Shown: positions 1 through 9,756, counted from the first letter of the stretch. The stretch: DNA of 38,349 bases from Haloplasmataceae bacterium (GCA_029240795.1 JARDZP010000019.1:1-38349), one strand, 5' to 3'. The notes: generated from the sequence alone by a model not told the origin. Numbers and translations are program-made.

Positions 1-2
1 CT

Positions 3-104
3 AATTTTAATTTGCGTGACTTAATATAGGGCTATTCTGAAGTTGAAAGAATAGTCTTATATTATAATGCTCGCTACCCTAAGTTAAGAAAGAACCTTAT
101 TTGA
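3..104 (+). pseudogene. unrecognised coding-like fragment at the window edge
   Basis: One plus-strand frame reads like protein (it contains GYSEVERIVLYYNARYPKLR) but has an in-frame TAG at 27-29 and ends at a TGA at 102-104. It enters from outside the window, so its real length is unknown. The family is not recognised. A 7-bp hairpin (32-38 with 48-54) lies inside it without a T-run. It is probably the 3' end of a decayed gene converging on the oxidoreductase gene, but it could be chance. Confidence 0.25.
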
Positions 105-119
105 TGATATGCTTTTTTA

Positions 120-1088
120 CTATTCCATTGGATACTTTAAATTCCAATCTGATCTTACTTTGTCCATAATTTCTAGGACTTTAATCGTATCGGTCATTGG
201 GTTTATATCACTTTCTAATTTACCTATTCTAAGACAATTATTTACTTCTTCAATTTCATATTCATAACCATTTTTAGTGAATGGTAAGTTAAATTCTTTT
301 ATTTCACCATTTACATGTAAATAGGCTTTTTGTGCATTCCAAAATGAAGGAACATGAATTTTACCATTTGTACCTAAAATATAAGCATCATGTGGAGCTT
401 CAACTTGTGATGCTGACGTTACTATGGCTAATTCACCTAATTCGTATTTCATAATAATGACCGATTGCTCATCAACATTAGTTTCACCAATATGTACCAG
501 GCTTTCAACACTTGTCGGATATCCTAATACCATTGTCGCAAAGGTTAAAGGATATATACCTAAATCAAGTAATGCTCCTCCACCTAAATTTATATCCATT
601 AGTCGACTCGTTGGATTAAATCCTAATCTTATACTAAAATCGGCTTTTACCATTCTCACTTCACCGATCAAAGGCAGTAATTCATGTATTTTTTTAGTAG
701 TTGGTAAAAATTTCGTCCACATAGCTTCCATTATAAATACTTTTTTAGCTTGAGCTAGTTCATAAATTTCTTTAGCGTCTTTAGCGTTTAAAGTAAATGG
801 TTTTTCACATAATATAGCAATTCCTGCATTAATACATAATATCGCATTTTCTTTATGAAATGGATGAGGTGTCGCAATGTAAACCACATCAATATAAGGA
901 TCATTGGCTAATTCTTCATAATTTCCATAAGCACAAGTTACATTAAATTCAGTTTGAAATGCTTTGGCATTTTCAATTGTTCTTGAACCCACACCATATA
1001 GTTTGGCATTTTCTACACGACTAAGTGCAGTCGCAAATTTATGAGCGATTGTACCTGTCCCAATTATTCCCCAATTTATTACTCTCAT
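120..1088 (-). CDS. Gfo/Idh/MocA-family NAD(P)-dependent oxidoreductase
   Basis: The 322-residue product has an N-terminal Rossmann fold with the dinucleotide-binding motif GIIGTGTIA (about residues 7-15). The family motif CEKPF is near residue 94; its Lys takes part in catalysis in this family. The C-terminal half matches the substrate-binding alpha/beta domain of dehydrogenases acting on sugars, inositol or trans-dihydrodiols. The substrate cannot be read from sequence. It is the last gene of the thyA-dfrA-acyltransferase-oxidoreductase series and starts directly after the acyltransferase stop codon, with no intergenic base. It ends in TAG. The length is normal for the family and there is no signal peptide, so the enzyme should be cytosolic. 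Confidence 0.85.
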   Translation of the reverse strand: MRVINWGIIGTGTIAHKFATALSRVENAKLYGVGSRTIENAKAFQTEFNVTCAYGNYEELANDPYIDVVYIATPHPFHKENAILCINAGIAILCEKPFTLNAKDAKEIYELAQAKKVFIMEAMWTKFLPTTKKIHELLPLIGEVRMVKADFSIRLGFNPTSRLMDINLGGGALLDLGIYPLTFATMVLGYPTSVESLVHIGETNVDEQSVIIMKYELGELAIVTSASQVEAPHDAYILGTNGKIHVPSFWNAQKAYLHVNGEIKEFNLPFTKNGYEYEIEEVNNCLRIGKLESDINPMTDTIKVLEIMDKVRSDWNLKYPME

Positions 1089-1889
1089 TTATTCCTCAAT
1101 TTTCGTGACTATTTTTGCTTTAACCATTTCAGCTATTTCTTGAGTGTCTAGATCTTTATACTCATCGTAACTGATCGGTTCATGAATATACACATTAACT
1201 ACTGTTTTTCTAAAAGGATAATTATCTTTTACTTTATAAACATTGTTTAGTGTAACTGGTAATATATCAACTTGTGTTTTAGTTGCCATTTTAAAAGTAC
1301 CCGGTTTAAATTCATTTAATTTCGAAGAAAATGAGCGTCTACCTTCTGGAAAGATAATTGCACTATTACCTTCGTTAAGTTTATCTACTACTTCACTCAT
1401 GATTTTTACCTGTCCACGCATATCATCTTTATTTAAAAACAAACAACCTAAATCGCGCATAAATGGAGCTATCATTGGCACTTTTTTTAATTGATGTTTA
1501 GCGACATAGAAGAATGGTGATTTGAAGACTTCTAACATAACGGTTGCATCTAAATTACTTTGGTGATTCGGAGTAATTAAATATGTTTTATTTTTATCAA
1601 ATCTTTCATAATTAAAGACTTTAACATCCATACGCATAAATACATTTACGGTTTTTAAATATTGATGCACGACAGAATAAACTTTTTCTTTATTTAAAGT
1701 TTTTCCTTTTTTCATTAAATGTTGATAATAATAAGCATGTGCTGATATGTCAGCTATACAGTAAAGCAAAACTAATATAGATGCAACTATAAAAAATAGT
1801 AACAAATAATACCATGCAGTTAATTTTGTTATAATGATTAAAGATATAAAAACAATAATTATTTTAGGTAATAAATAAACTCTATTCAT
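1089..1889 (-). CDS. plsC: 1-acyl-sn-glycerol-3-phosphate acyltransferase (PlsC family)
   Basis: This enzyme family transfers an acyl group to lysophosphatidic acid to make phosphatidic acid, the precursor of membrane phospholipids. The 266-residue product starts with a hydrophobic stretch of about 40 residues (one or two membrane segments). It then carries the catalytic HX4D motif as NHQSNLDAT (about residues 108-116) and the substrate-binding FPEGRRS motif (about residues 180-186). Its start codon lies inside the end of dfrA (8-bp overlap), so the two are probably translationally coupled. An acyltransferase acting on another lysolipid is possible. The family is certain; the exact substrate is inferred. 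Confidence 0.85.
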   Translation of the reverse strand: MNRVYLLPKIIIVFISLIIITKLTAWYYLLLFFIVASILVLLYCIADISAHAYYYQHLMKKGKTLNKEKVYSVVHQYLKTVNVFMRMDVKVFNYERFDKNKTYLITPNHQSNLDATVMLEVFKSPFFYVAKHQLKKVPMIAPFMRDLGCLFLNKDDMRGQVKIMSEVVDKLNEGNSAIIFPEGRRSFSSKLNEFKPGTFKMATKTQVDILPVTLNNVYKVKDNYPFRKTVVNVYIHEPISYDEYKDLDTQEIAEMVKAKIVTKIEE

Positions 1890-2379
1890 GACTTTTCACC
1901 TTTCTTTCGTATACACAAAAGTTCAATTCCCCTATTTCATTTTGATTTATTAAATCAAAATCAGCATAATTAAATTTTGGAAAATAAGTATCTCCTTCAA
2001 ATTCTTTATTGATGTGGGTTATATACAATCGGTTAACATAATTAATAAATTGTTCATAGATTGCTTTACCACCAATAATAAATATTTCTTCATTTACATT
2101 TTGATAAGTATTTAAAAAATTACTAATTTGATCAAAACACTCTATATCGCTATATTCATTATATTTAGCAATATTTCTAGTAATAACGATATTCTTTCTA
2201 CCAGGTAAGGGTTTGTTGTTATAACTAAGGATGGAATTAAAAGTATTACTACCCATAACAACTTTTTTTCCCATCGTCTTTTCTTTAAAATATTTTAAAT
2301 CTTCCTTATAATGCCAAGGCATTATATTACTTTTACCAATTAACTGATTTTTATCAAATGCGACAATAATTGATAACAT
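1882..2379 (-). CDS. dfrA: dihydrofolate reductase
   Basis: The protein reduces dihydrofolate to tetrahydrofolate with NADPH and so recycles the dihydrofolate made by the adjacent thymidylate synthase. The 165-residue product begins MLSIIVAFDKNQLIG and has Pro-Trp at 21-22 and the catalytic acid Asp27 in WHYKED. The NADPH-binding GGKAIYEQF motif lies in the C-terminal third. The ATG at 2379 is chosen because AGGTG just upstream is its ribosome-binding site; an in-frame GTG at 2388 is part of that site. The gene follows the thyA stop by 12 bases and overlaps the acyltransferase start. It ends in TAG. Confidence 0.95.
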   Translation of the reverse strand: MLSIIVAFDKNQLIGKSNIMPWHYKEDLKYFKEKTMGKKVVMGSNTFNSILSYNNKPLPGRKNIVITRNIAKYNEYSDIECFDQISNFLNTYQNVNEEIFIIGGKAIYEQFINYVNRLYITHINKEFEGDTYFPKFNYADFDLINQNEIGELNFCVYERKVKSHE

Positions 2380-2391
2380 TTTTATCACCTA

Positions 2392-3186
2392 CTAAACTGC
2401 CACTACCCCAGAAATATGTGGATGTGGATCATAATTAACTAATGTAAAATCTTCATATTTATAGTCAAAAATTGACTGAACATCTTGATTAATTAGCATT
2501 TGTGGTAAGTTTCTTATTTCGCGTGTTAGTTGCAAATTAATTTGGTCTAGATGATTAGAATAAATATGAGCGTCCCCTATTGTATGGACGAATTCACCTA
2601 GTTCTAAATTACATACCTGTGCTACCATCATCGTTAATAACGCATATGATGCGATATTAAATGGTACACCTAAGAAAACATCACCTGATCTTTGATAAAG
2701 CATACAAGATAATTTGTTATCATTTACATAAAATTGAAACATGAGATGACAGGGTGGTAAAGCCATTTTATTTAAATCACCCACATTCCAAGCACTAACA
2801 ATTAATCTTCGTGAATTAGGATTAGTTTTAATTTGTTCAATTACTTCACTTAATTGATCAATTACAGTGCCATCTGTAGTTTCCCAACTACGCCATTGGT
2901 GACCATAAACAGGACCTAAATTTCCAGCTTCATCAGCCCATTCATTCCAAATACGTACACCATTATCTTGTAAGTATTTTACATTTGTATCACCATTTAT
3001 AAACCATAAAAGCTCATGAACGATTGATTTAAGATGCACTTTTTTAGTTGTTACAAGTGGAAATCCCTTAGCTAAATCAAAACGCATTTGGTAGCCAAAA
3101 GTAGAAATGGTTCCTGTGCCTGTCCGATCTGCTTTAAAATTTCCTGTTTCTAATATATGCTTACATAAATCTAAATATTGTTTCAT
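2392..3186 (-). CDS. thyA: thymidylate synthase
   Basis: ThyA methylates dUMP to dTMP using methylene-tetrahydrofolate. From the ATG at 3186 the product is 264 residues, the same length as the E. coli enzyme. It shows the folate and nucleotide-site motifs DRTGTGT (20-26), the active-site Cys146 in [15 protein letters not shown] and [13 protein letters not shown] at 3198 in the same frame is part of the GGAGG ribosome-binding site and is not the start. It is the first gene of the operon with dfrA, the usual pairing of dTMP synthesis with folate recycling. Confidence 0.97.
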   Translation of the reverse strand: MKQYLDLCKHILETGNFKADRTGTGTISTFGYQMRFDLAKGFPLVTTKKVHLKSIVHELLWFINGDTNVKYLQDNGVRIWNEWADEAGNLGPVYGHQWRSWETTDGTVIDQLSEVIEQIKTNPNSRRLIVSAWNVGDLNKMALPPCHLMFQFYVNDNKLSCMLYQRSGDVFLGVPFNIASYALLTMMVAQVCNLELGEFVHTIGDAHIYSNHLDQINLQLTREIRNLPQMLINQDVQSIFDYKYEDFTLVNYDPHPHISGVVAV

Positions 3187-3415
3187 ACTATCCTCCAACG
3201 TTTAAATTCTTTTTTTATTATAACATACAAAGTCATAAATAGACATTATCCGCTCTTAAAATAAGAATATTTCTTTTTATATAGTATTCTATATAAATTA
3301 AAAATTATATATAAATAACTATACATAAATAATTGAGAAGTTAATATGAGAGTTTAATATTTCACTTTTTTGATCACAATTTTATTCATTCTATTTCTAC
3401 CTTCGATTGATAGAT

Positions 3416-3655
3416 ATGGTGCAACCAGAAACAATTGATCATAAAACACTTTTAATAGATTCAAAATACTTTACATCATCTGAAGAAAACATTGAATTAG
3501 AAGATGGAGATATAAACATCTTTAGTTTTGCAACTATCATAGTGATAAAGTAGAATCTTATACAATCCCGCTATCACTTTTTAGCCGTACTAATATTTGA
3601 TATTGCACTCGTGCTTATTATAGAGATAGTCTTTAAAATAAGAAGAAATAAATAG
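3416..3655 (+). pseudogene. relic of a small membrane-anchored protein gene
   Basis: This 517-bp gap between thyA and proC holds no intact gene. From the ATG at 3416 one frame runs 45 codons to a TAG at 3551-3553. It then continues open for 33 codons that encode a hydrophobic stretch (LIFDIALVLIIEIV) and a basic tail, before a terminal TAG. A neighbouring frame is also protein-like around 3525-3598 (DKVESYTIPLSLFSRTNI), so a pair of frameshifts is an alternative to a single nonsense change. There is no clear ribosome-binding site. The family is not recognised. A decayed gene is the simplest reading. Confidence 0.35.
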
Positions 3656-3715
3656 AGCCAAAAATTATCATCAAAAAAGCATGCATATAATTAAGCATAC
3701 TTTTTATTTTCTTAT

Positions 3716-4522
3716 TTATTTACTCATATTTTTAGACTTATTAAAACAGGCATTCATCGCTTCAATAATTGAGCTTCTAAAGCCTTTCTCTTCTAGTTTA
3801 GCAACTGCTTCAATTGTTGTTCCGCCAGGAGAACAGACTCCATCTTTTAATTTACCGGGATGTTCTCCTGTTTCAAGGACCATTTTAGCGGCTCCTAAGA
3901 CAGCTTGAGAAGCAAAGATATAAGATTGACTTCTAGGCATTCCTTGAAGAACGGCTGCATCTGCCATGGCTTCAATTAACATGAATATATAAGCAGGTGA
4001 AGAACCACTTACTGCGGTTACTACATCCATCAGGTTTTCTTTTACTACTTCAACTTTACCAAAAGACGAAAAAATCGTTTTTATTGTAAATATTTCATCA
4101 ACTGTTAATCCTTCGTTATATGTCAATGCTGTCATTCCTTCTAGAACTAATGCGGGTGTATTTGGCATTGCTTTTATTATTTTTACCTTTTTACCAAACA
4201 TTTCTTCTGTTTTCTTAATAGTTATACCTGCCGCAATATTAACTATGATCGCATCTGCTTTGATTTCATTTTTAATCTCATCAATTACACTTTGATATAC
4301 ATATGGCTTAACAGCCAAAATTAATATATCCACTGTTTTAGCTACTTCTTTGTTACATAGCGTTGTGTTTATATTATATTTATTTTTAATTGTATTTAAA
4401 GTATCCTCATGAAGTGCAGAAGCAATAATTTTATTTGGTTCAACTACATGAGATTTTATCATCCCACCTAACATTGCTTGAGCCATATTTCCACAACCGA
4501 TAAAACCAATTATTTTATTCAT
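3716..4522 (-). CDS. proC: pyrroline-5-carboxylate reductase
   Basis: ProC catalyses the last step of proline synthesis, the NAD(P)H-dependent reduction of pyrroline-5-carboxylate. The 268-residue product has the N-terminal Rossmann motif IGFIGCGNMAQAML (about residues 4-17) and the KAMPNTPA motif in the middle. The C-terminal dimerisation domain carries DGVCSPGGTTIEAV, the family signature. A strong AGGAGG site precedes the ATG. The gene stands alone between the M16 peptidase terminator and the relic next to thyA, with its own TATAAT-like -10 sequence immediately upstream. Confidence 0.95.
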   Translation of the reverse strand: MNKIIGFIGCGNMAQAMLGGMIKSHVVEPNKIIASALHEDTLNTIKNKYNINTTLCNKEVAKTVDILILAVKPYVYQSVIDEIKNEIKADAIIVNIAAGITIKKTEEMFGKKVKIIKAMPNTPALVLEGMTALTYNEGLTVDEIFTIKTIFSSFGKVEVVKENLMDVVTAVSGSSPAYIFMLIEAMADAAVLQGMPRSQSYIFASQAVLGAAKMVLETGEHPGKLKDGVCSPGGTTIEAVAKLEEKGFRSSIIEAMNACFNKSKNMSK

Positions 4523-4560
4523 AAATCCTCCTGGGTATTTTTCTAATAATTATAATATAA

Positions 4561-4584
4561 AAGTGTCTCAACATTGAGACACTT
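4561..4584 (-). terminator. terminator of the M16 peptidase operon
   Basis: A perfect 10-bp stem (AAGTGTCTCA with TGAGACACTT) and a 4-base loop lie 14 bp past the ymfH-like stop codon. On the minus strand it is followed by TTTTATATT. The inverted repeat could also work on the other strand. Confidence 0.8.
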
Positions 4585-4597
4585 TTGTTGTTTTACA

Positions 4598-5887
4598 TTA
4601 TTTATTATCATGAGGTAAGACAACATTTGATGTAATAGCTAATTCATCAAAGAAGGGTAAGACATTTTTAAGATCATCTAATGTTAATTCTTCATAAGTT
4701 TTAATAACATCAAACATATTCATATCATTAAATTTATATCTCGTAAATGAATTTGCGATATTTTCTGGACTATTTAAAGCTTTAATTGTGCTACCTAACA
4801 TCTTATTCTTTATCGTCGTGAAATCTTCTTCACTCATATCTAAATTTCGAGCTTTAAGTAACATTTCAATTAGTCTTGCTTTTAATTCTTCAGGTTTATT
4901 TGTATCACTACTTATAACACCAAAGCCAAATGAATACTCAATTGTTAACTCATAACCAAAACTATCATTAATTAACTCTTCCTCTAATAGTTGTTGATAA
5001 TAGTCAGAACTTTTACTAAATAAATATTCAAATATTATATCTAATGCAAGTTCATATTTCATTAATTGATTACCTTGTAATTTAGATTCATTATTTTTGA
5101 TTCCCACTGCCACTTTTGGAGTTGAAACATCCATTTGTAGTGTGCTTTCTTTTTTAGCAACTTCGTTTGTTTCAAAAATATATTCATTTTTAATTTCAGT
5201 TGGTTCATCAAATTTTCTATTAGCTTGATTTTCTTTAATTAAATTCATTGTTTTTTCTATATCAACATCACCAACTACAAATAATAACATATTTGATGGA
5301 TGATAAAATGTGTTATAACAATTATATAAATCTTCTTTTGTGATTTTATAAATTGATTCTACTGTACCAGCAATGTCAACTTTAACATTGTGATCTTTAA
5401 ACATATTTTCAATAGCGCCAAAATATAAACGCCAATCAGGATTGTCTTCATACATATTGATTTCTTGGGCAATAATGCCTTTTTCTTTTTCAACTGTTTC
5501 ATCACTGAAATATGGTTCTTGCACAAAATTAAGTAAAGTCGATAAATTCTCTTCAAAATTAGATGTACATGAAAATAAATAAGCGGTTCGATTAAAAGAC
5601 GTAAAGGCATTCGCATTAGCTGCATGTTTTGTAAATTGTTCAAACACATCGCCATCTTTTTTCTCAAACATTTTATGTTCTAGGAAATGAGCAACTCCAT
5701 CTGGTACTGTTATATATTCAGATTGACCCAATGGGACAAACTTATTTGTGACTGATCCATATTTAGTCGTAAAAGTCGCATAATATTTATTAAAACCACG
5801 TTTTGGTAAAATATAGACTGATAATCCATTAGGTAACTTTTCAAAATATATTTCTTCTCTAATATTGCTATATTCTAATTTTTCCAT
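4598..5887 (-). CDS. ymfH: M16-family zinc peptidase, YmfH-like (active partner)
   Basis: The 429-residue protein has the inverted zinc-binding motif HFLEH (residues 67-71) and a downstream EKEKGIIAQEI segment that should supply the third zinc ligand, so it is predicted to be catalytically competent. M16 enzymes cut short or unfolded peptides and work as clamshell dimers. The gene starts on the last base of the preceding gene's stop codon (TAATG), which indicates coupled translation. The partner lacks the zinc motif. This active/inactive pairing matches the YmfH/YmfF pair of Bacillota. There is no signal peptide. The natural substrate is unknown. Confidence 0.88.
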   Translation of the reverse strand: MEKLEYSNIREEIYFEKLPNGLSVYILPKRGFNKYYATFTTKYGSVTNKFVPLGQSEYITVPDGVAHFLEHKMFEKKDGDVFEQFTKHAANANAFTSFNRTAYLFSCTSNFEENLSTLLNFVQEPYFSDETVEKEKGIIAQEINMYEDNPDWRLYFGAIENMFKDHNVKVDIAGTVESIYKITKEDLYNCYNTFYHPSNMLLFVVGDVDIEKTMNLIKENQANRKFDEPTEIKNEYIFETNEVAKKESTLQMDVSTPKVAVGIKNNESKLQGNQLMKYELALDIIFEYLFSKSSDYYQQLLEEELINDSFGYELTIEYSFGFGVISSDTNKPEELKARLIEMLLKARNLDMSEEDFTTIKNKMLGSTIKALNSPENIANSFTRYKFNDMNMFDVIKTYEELTLDDLKNVLPFFDELAITSNVVLPHDNK

Positions 5888-7161
5888 TACTTACTCACCT
5901 CTTCCCCTTTTAATAAGAAGATAGTGTCTTCTTTTATTTTTTGGGCAACTTTTACAATATCCTCTTTTGTTACATCATTTAATTTACTAATTAAACGATT
6001 AACATCAAATACATCTTTATATAATAAATAAGAATATTCACTTGTAAGAATTGAACCTGGACTATCTTGGTTTTCTAACAAGTCATTAATTAAGGCATTT
6101 CTAGATACATCAATGATACTATCATCGATATTACCTTCTTTAATATTTTTTAATTGCTTAAAGATAATTTTTACAGCTTTATCATATTGTGATTGATCTA
6201 TACCCGCATAGACAATTAATATACCTTTAGCTTTATCAATACTACTTGAAATATAGTAACATAAACTTTCTTTTTCACGTACATTTTTAAATAGTAGTGA
6301 ATGAGGATATGCACCAAATAAAGCATTAAAAATGAGTAAAGCTGAGTAATCTGTATCAGTTCCACGAGTATATGTTCTAAAACCAATATTTAATTTAGCT
6401 TGATTGATGGATTGTTTTTCTTCAATCTCATTTAATTTTTTAATTTCTTTTTCTTGTTGATCGACAACATGAATGACTTCATCTCGTTCTTCAAATTGAA
6501 TGTAACGAACAATTAAAGTTTTAATGCGTTCGTAATCAATATCACCGATTACTAATAAATCAACAGTATCACTTTCAATAATATCAAGGTAATTGGCATA
6601 TAAGTTTTTCGCTGTAATACCTTCAATATCTTCAATATTACCAATCGCTTTAATCTTAAAGATTTCATCTTTACACATTTCTTCGACGAGTCTATTCCAT
6701 GAGTAACGGATTTTATCATCATATAGTGATGTAAAATGATCTTTTAATAAACGTTTTTCATCATTGACAACTTTCTCAACGAATGCACCTTTTTCGATTT
6801 TGGGGTTAAAAATTATTTCATTTAAAAATTTAAAGGCTTCATCTAATAAGTTATGATCTTTTGTTAAATACAAATCATTAACTACAGACATTCGAAAAGA
6901 AAGAATATGTAGTAAACCTTGTTTATTAACTGAAACTCCTAAACTTCCACCATATAATTTTTCTAATTGTTTGTTTACAGCCTTTTTACTAGGATAATTT
7001 TCACTAGCTGCTTTAAGTACATATGGAACTAAAGCTCTTTTAGTTACATTATTCTCTTGTAAATAATTCCGAAAATTTAAAATAACATCTGTCGTTTTAA
7101 ATTTATCAGTTTTAATCAAAATTACATTTAGTCCATTAATTTTATAATTTAAACGTTCCAT
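5887..7161 (-). CDS. ymfF: M16-family peptidase-like protein, YmfF-like (no zinc motif)
   Basis: The 424-residue product resembles M16 peptidases along its length, including LYGGSLGVSVNKQG and the C-terminal half with NALFGAYPHSLLFKNVREKE. It has no HxxEH motif where the active partner has one. In this family the inactive subunit helps to build the enclosed chamber and bind substrate, so a heterodimer with the following gene product is likely. An AGAGGTG site precedes the ATG. It is the first gene of a two-gene operon ended by the hairpin at 4561. Confidence 0.85.
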   Translation of the reverse strand: MERLNYKINGLNVILIKTDKFKTTDVILNFRNYLQENNVTKRALVPYVLKAASENYPSKKAVNKQLEKLYGGSLGVSVNKQGLLHILSFRMSVVNDLYLTKDHNLLDEAFKFLNEIIFNPKIEKGAFVEKVVNDEKRLLKDHFTSLYDDKIRYSWNRLVEEMCKDEIFKIKAIGNIEDIEGITAKNLYANYLDIIESDTVDLLVIGDIDYERIKTLIVRYIQFEERDEVIHVVDQQEKEIKKLNEIEEKQSINQAKLNIGFRTYTRGTDTDYSALLIFNALFGAYPHSLLFKNVREKESLCYYISSSIDKAKGILIVYAGIDQSQYDKAVKIIFKQLKNIKEGNIDDSIIDVSRNALINDLLENQDSPGSILTSEYSYLLYKDVFDVNRLISKLNDVTKEDIVKVAQKIKEDTIFLLKGEEVSK

Positions 7162-7212
7162 AGTTTCACCTCTTTTTAACTATTATATATTATTAACATT
7201 TTCTTCAAAAAT

Positions 7213-7252
7213 AAAAAAAATAGAAGATGGATAAAATATCCAATTCTTCTAT
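7213..7252 (-). terminator. terminator after deoD
   Basis: The minus-strand RNA forms a long hairpin (ATAGAAGA pairs with TCTTCTAT, and TGGATA with TATCCA) followed by eight T residues, about 35 bp after the deoD stop. Confidence 0.85.
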
Positions 7253-7285
7253 ATCTTAACACTATTTGGAAGTATTATCCAATAA

Positions 7286-7996
7286 TTATGCAAGTTCTAA
7301 CGCAACTTCCATCATTTTTGTAAATGCAGTTTGACGTTCATTAGCAGTTGTTAATTCATGTGTAACCAAAGAATCTGAAATTGTTAAGATCGCTAATGCA
7401 TTAACTCCAGCTCTAGCAGCATTCGCATAAAGTGCTGCTGCTTCCATTTCAATACATAAGACACCCATTTTTGCCCATTTTTTCCAAGCATCAGGATTAT
7501 CTTCATAAAATGTATCACTTGATAAGATATTACCTACATGATACGTATAACCTTTTTTTTCAGCAACTTTAACAGCTTTATTTAGTAAATTAAAACTAGC
7601 TGTTGGGGCAAAAGTACCAGGAAGATCATATTGATGTAAATAGTTTGAGTTTGTACTTGCACTCATACTAATAACTAAATCATATAAATTTAAATGGGGT
7701 TGTATAGCTCCCGCTGATCCAATTCTAATGAGATTTTTAACTCCATAAAAATGAATCAATTCATAACTATAAATGCCAATTGAAGGCATTCCCATTCCCG
7801 TTCCCATAACAGAGATACGTTTCCCTTTATAGGTTCCGGTATAGCCAAGCACATTTCTAATAGCGTTAAATTGTTTAACGTCTTCTAAAAAATTTTCAGC
7901 TATAAATTTTGCACGTAGCGGATCACCAGGTAACAACACCGTTTCCGCTATAATATCTGGTTCTTTTACTTCTATATGTGGAGTAGGTATAGCCAT
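7286..7996 (-). CDS. deoD: purine-nucleoside phosphorylase DeoD
   Basis: DeoD splits purine (deoxy)ribonucleosides with phosphate into base and (deoxy)ribose-1-phosphate. The 236-residue product is the usual length of hexameric bacterial enzymes. It shows the phosphate-site segments LPGDPLRAK and RIGSAGAI and the nucleoside-site CIEMEAAALY. Asp in LTISDSL is the base-contacting residue of the family. It follows deoC by 18 bp, so the two form a salvage operon: the deoxyribose phosphate released here can, after isomerisation, be broken down by DeoC. No phosphopentomutase is visible in the window. Confidence 0.95.
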   Translation of the reverse strand: MAIPTPHIEVKEPDIIAETVLLPGDPLRAKFIAENFLEDVKQFNAIRNVLGYTGTYKGKRISVMGTGMGMPSIGIYSYELIHFYGVKNLIRIGSAGAIQPHLNLYDLVISMSASTNSNYLHQYDLPGTFAPTASFNLLNKAVKVAEKKGYTYHVGNILSSDTFYEDNPDAWKKWAKMGVLCIEMEAAALYANAARAGVNALAILTISDSLVTHELTTANERQTAFTKMMEVALELA

Positions 7997-8014
7997 TTAA
8001 TTTCCTCCTAAATT

Positions 8015-8677
8015 TTAATATCCACTAGTAACCAACTCGTCTTCCATTATTTTAACACCATTTGATGTTCCAATACGAGTTGCACCGTTTTTAATCATGA
8101 TTAAACAATCTTCTTTACTTCTTACACCACCTGATGCTTTAACACCCATCTCTTTACCAACTGTCTCACGCATTAAGGCGATATCTTCTTTTGTAGCTCC
8201 ACTTGTAGAAAAGCCTGTTGATGTTTTAACGAATGCTGCTCCAGCACTTTTCGCTGCTAAACAACAGCTCACTTTTTCTTCATTAGTTAATAAACATGTT
8301 TCAATAATTACTTTTACTAACATATTTTTAGCAGCGCTTACTACTTCACGGATTTCTCTTTCAATGTAATCAAAATCATGGATTTTAGCTCTTCCAATGT
8401 TAATGACCATGTCAATTTCATCAGCGCCAATACTAATCGCTTGTTTAGTTTCAAATACTTTAGTTTCTATTGTAGTAGCTCCTAAAGGAAAGCCTATAAC
8501 GGTACAAACTAAAACATCTGTACCCTTTAATAATTCTATACAATGACTAATATTTGATGGATTCACACATACTGATTTAAAATTATATTTTCTTGCTTCT
8601 TCGCATAATATTACGATATCATCCACTGTTGTTTGTGGTTTTAAAGCAGTATGATCGATATATTTATTTAAATTCAT
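8015..8677 (-). CDS. deoC: deoxyribose-phosphate aldolase
   Basis: DeoC cleaves 2-deoxyribose-5-phosphate to acetaldehyde and glyceraldehyde-3-phosphate. The 220-residue TIM-barrel protein begins with IDHTALKPQ. It contains the Schiff-base lysine Lys151 in [14 protein letters not shown] and the second conserved lysine in [14 protein letters not shown] lies upstream of the ATG, and an extended -10 element sits just before it. It is first in the deoC-deoD operon. Confidence 0.95.
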   Translation of the reverse strand: MNLNKYIDHTALKPQTTVDDIVILCEEARKYNFKSVCVNPSNISHCIELLKGTDVLVCTVIGFPLGATTIETKVFETKQAISIGADEIDMVINIGRAKIHDFDYIEREIREVVSAAKNMLVKVIIETCLLTNEEKVSCCLAAKSAGAAFVKTSTGFSTSGATKEDIALMRETVGKEMGVKASGGVRSKEDCLIMIKNGATRIGTSNGVKIMEDELVTSGY

Positions 8678-8696
8678 CTTAAAACCTCCTAATTAT

Positions 8697-8705
8697 ATTA
8701 TACCA
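8697..8705 (-). promoter_or_regulatory. extended -10 promoter element of deoC-deoD
   Basis: The minus strand reads TGGTATAAT (TGnTATAAT, an extended -10), only 11 bp beyond the end of the upstream gene. No convincing -35 hexamer is seen at 17 bp, as is common with extended -10 promoters. Confidence 0.5.
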
Positions 8706-8715
8706 TATTTTACCT

Positions 8716-9756
8716 TTATTTATCTTCAAGATTATTAATAATTACTTTGTTTCTTCCTAAAGATTTTGATTTAAATAATGCATCTTGAGCTAATTCAATA
8801 TAATCATCAATATTTTTTGAATAAATGAGTCCACAATAAGCACCAATTGAAACTGAGATGTTAATTTTATTATTATCAGTTATAACTTCTTTTATATCAA
8901 TTTCATGTCTTATTCGATCACAAATTGTTTTAATTATTTTATATTTTTCGTTAGAAACGACACAAAAAGTATCGCCATCAATTCGATAATCATCTCCAAA
9001 ATCAGAAATATTTTTTTTAATTATTTCAGCAACTAGTTTTATTACTTTATTACCAAAGTAAACACCATATAAATTATTGATGTCTTTTAAATGATCAATA
9101 TTAATTAAAATGAATGCAATATTACTATTTTTTCTACTTAAAATACTTGCTGAATACTCCAATAAACAATAATAATTTCTAACATTAGTCACTAAATCAT
9201 AATAATATTGTTTATTATATATATTTTGTGATTTTATAGTAGATTGAATTTTATAAACAATTAATAACAACATGACAAAAACAATAGTCGCAAATAAATT
9301 TATAATAATGAAATTACTGTGACTTAACCAAATTTCTAGATTTAAAAAGAACAAAGATAAAATAAAAATAATAATAAGTAATTTTTTTATATCTTTAAAC
9401 CAGATTTTAATGAACATAACTAATATTATTAACACTAAATATAATAAAGTATCAATATTATATTCATGATAAAATGCTTGAAAGATTAGTATAAGCGATA
9501 AAGCTGTTAAACTAGAATAACACCCTATATAAAATGTTAATAAGCTAAACACAATAACAAATAAGTATAAATGATTCGTTATATTAAAAATATATATAAA
9601 ACTCATGATAAAACCTACATAGAAACCTATATTAATTTTCAACATGTTATTTATTTTAATTTCCCGACCACTAAACAAATAAGTTATTGATAAAAGTATA
9701 ACTAATATAAGTGTCATTTGGATGATTAAAATATACATGAGGTCTGAAACAATCAT
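8716..9756 (-). CDS. membrane protein with a C-terminal degenerate GGDEF-like domain
   Basis: The first ~170 residues are strongly hydrophobic and form about six membrane segments. The last ~165 residues match a diguanylate-cyclase fold: NIDHLKDINNLYG (metal and nucleotide region), the signature hairpin and the C-terminal ALFKSKSLGRNKV. The signature reads RIDGDTF where active enzymes have R-x-GGDEF, so the first Gly and the catalytic Glu are replaced. Activity is doubtful; a c-di-GMP or GTP sensor is possible. The start is placed at the ATG at 9756, 8 bases after GGGAG, and not at the GTG at 9765. The gene lies three bases after the preceding one, in the same operon. Confidence 0.8.
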   Translation of the reverse strand: MIVSDLMYILIIQMTLILVILLSITYLFSGREIKINNMLKINIGFYVGFIMSFIYIFNITNHLYLFVIVFSLLTFYIGCYSSLTALSLILIFQAFYHEYNIDTLLYLVLIILVMFIKIWFKDIKKLLIIIFILSLFFLNLEIWLSHSNFIIINLFATIVFVMLLLIVYKIQSTIKSQNIYNKQYYYDLVTNVRNYYCLLEYSASILSRKNSNIAFILINIDHLKDINNLYGVYFGNKVIKLVAEIIKKNISDFGDDYRIDGDTFCVVSNEKYKIIKTICDRIRHEIDIKEVITDNNKINISVSIGAYCGLIYSKNIDDYIELAQDALFKSKSLGRNKVIINNLEDK

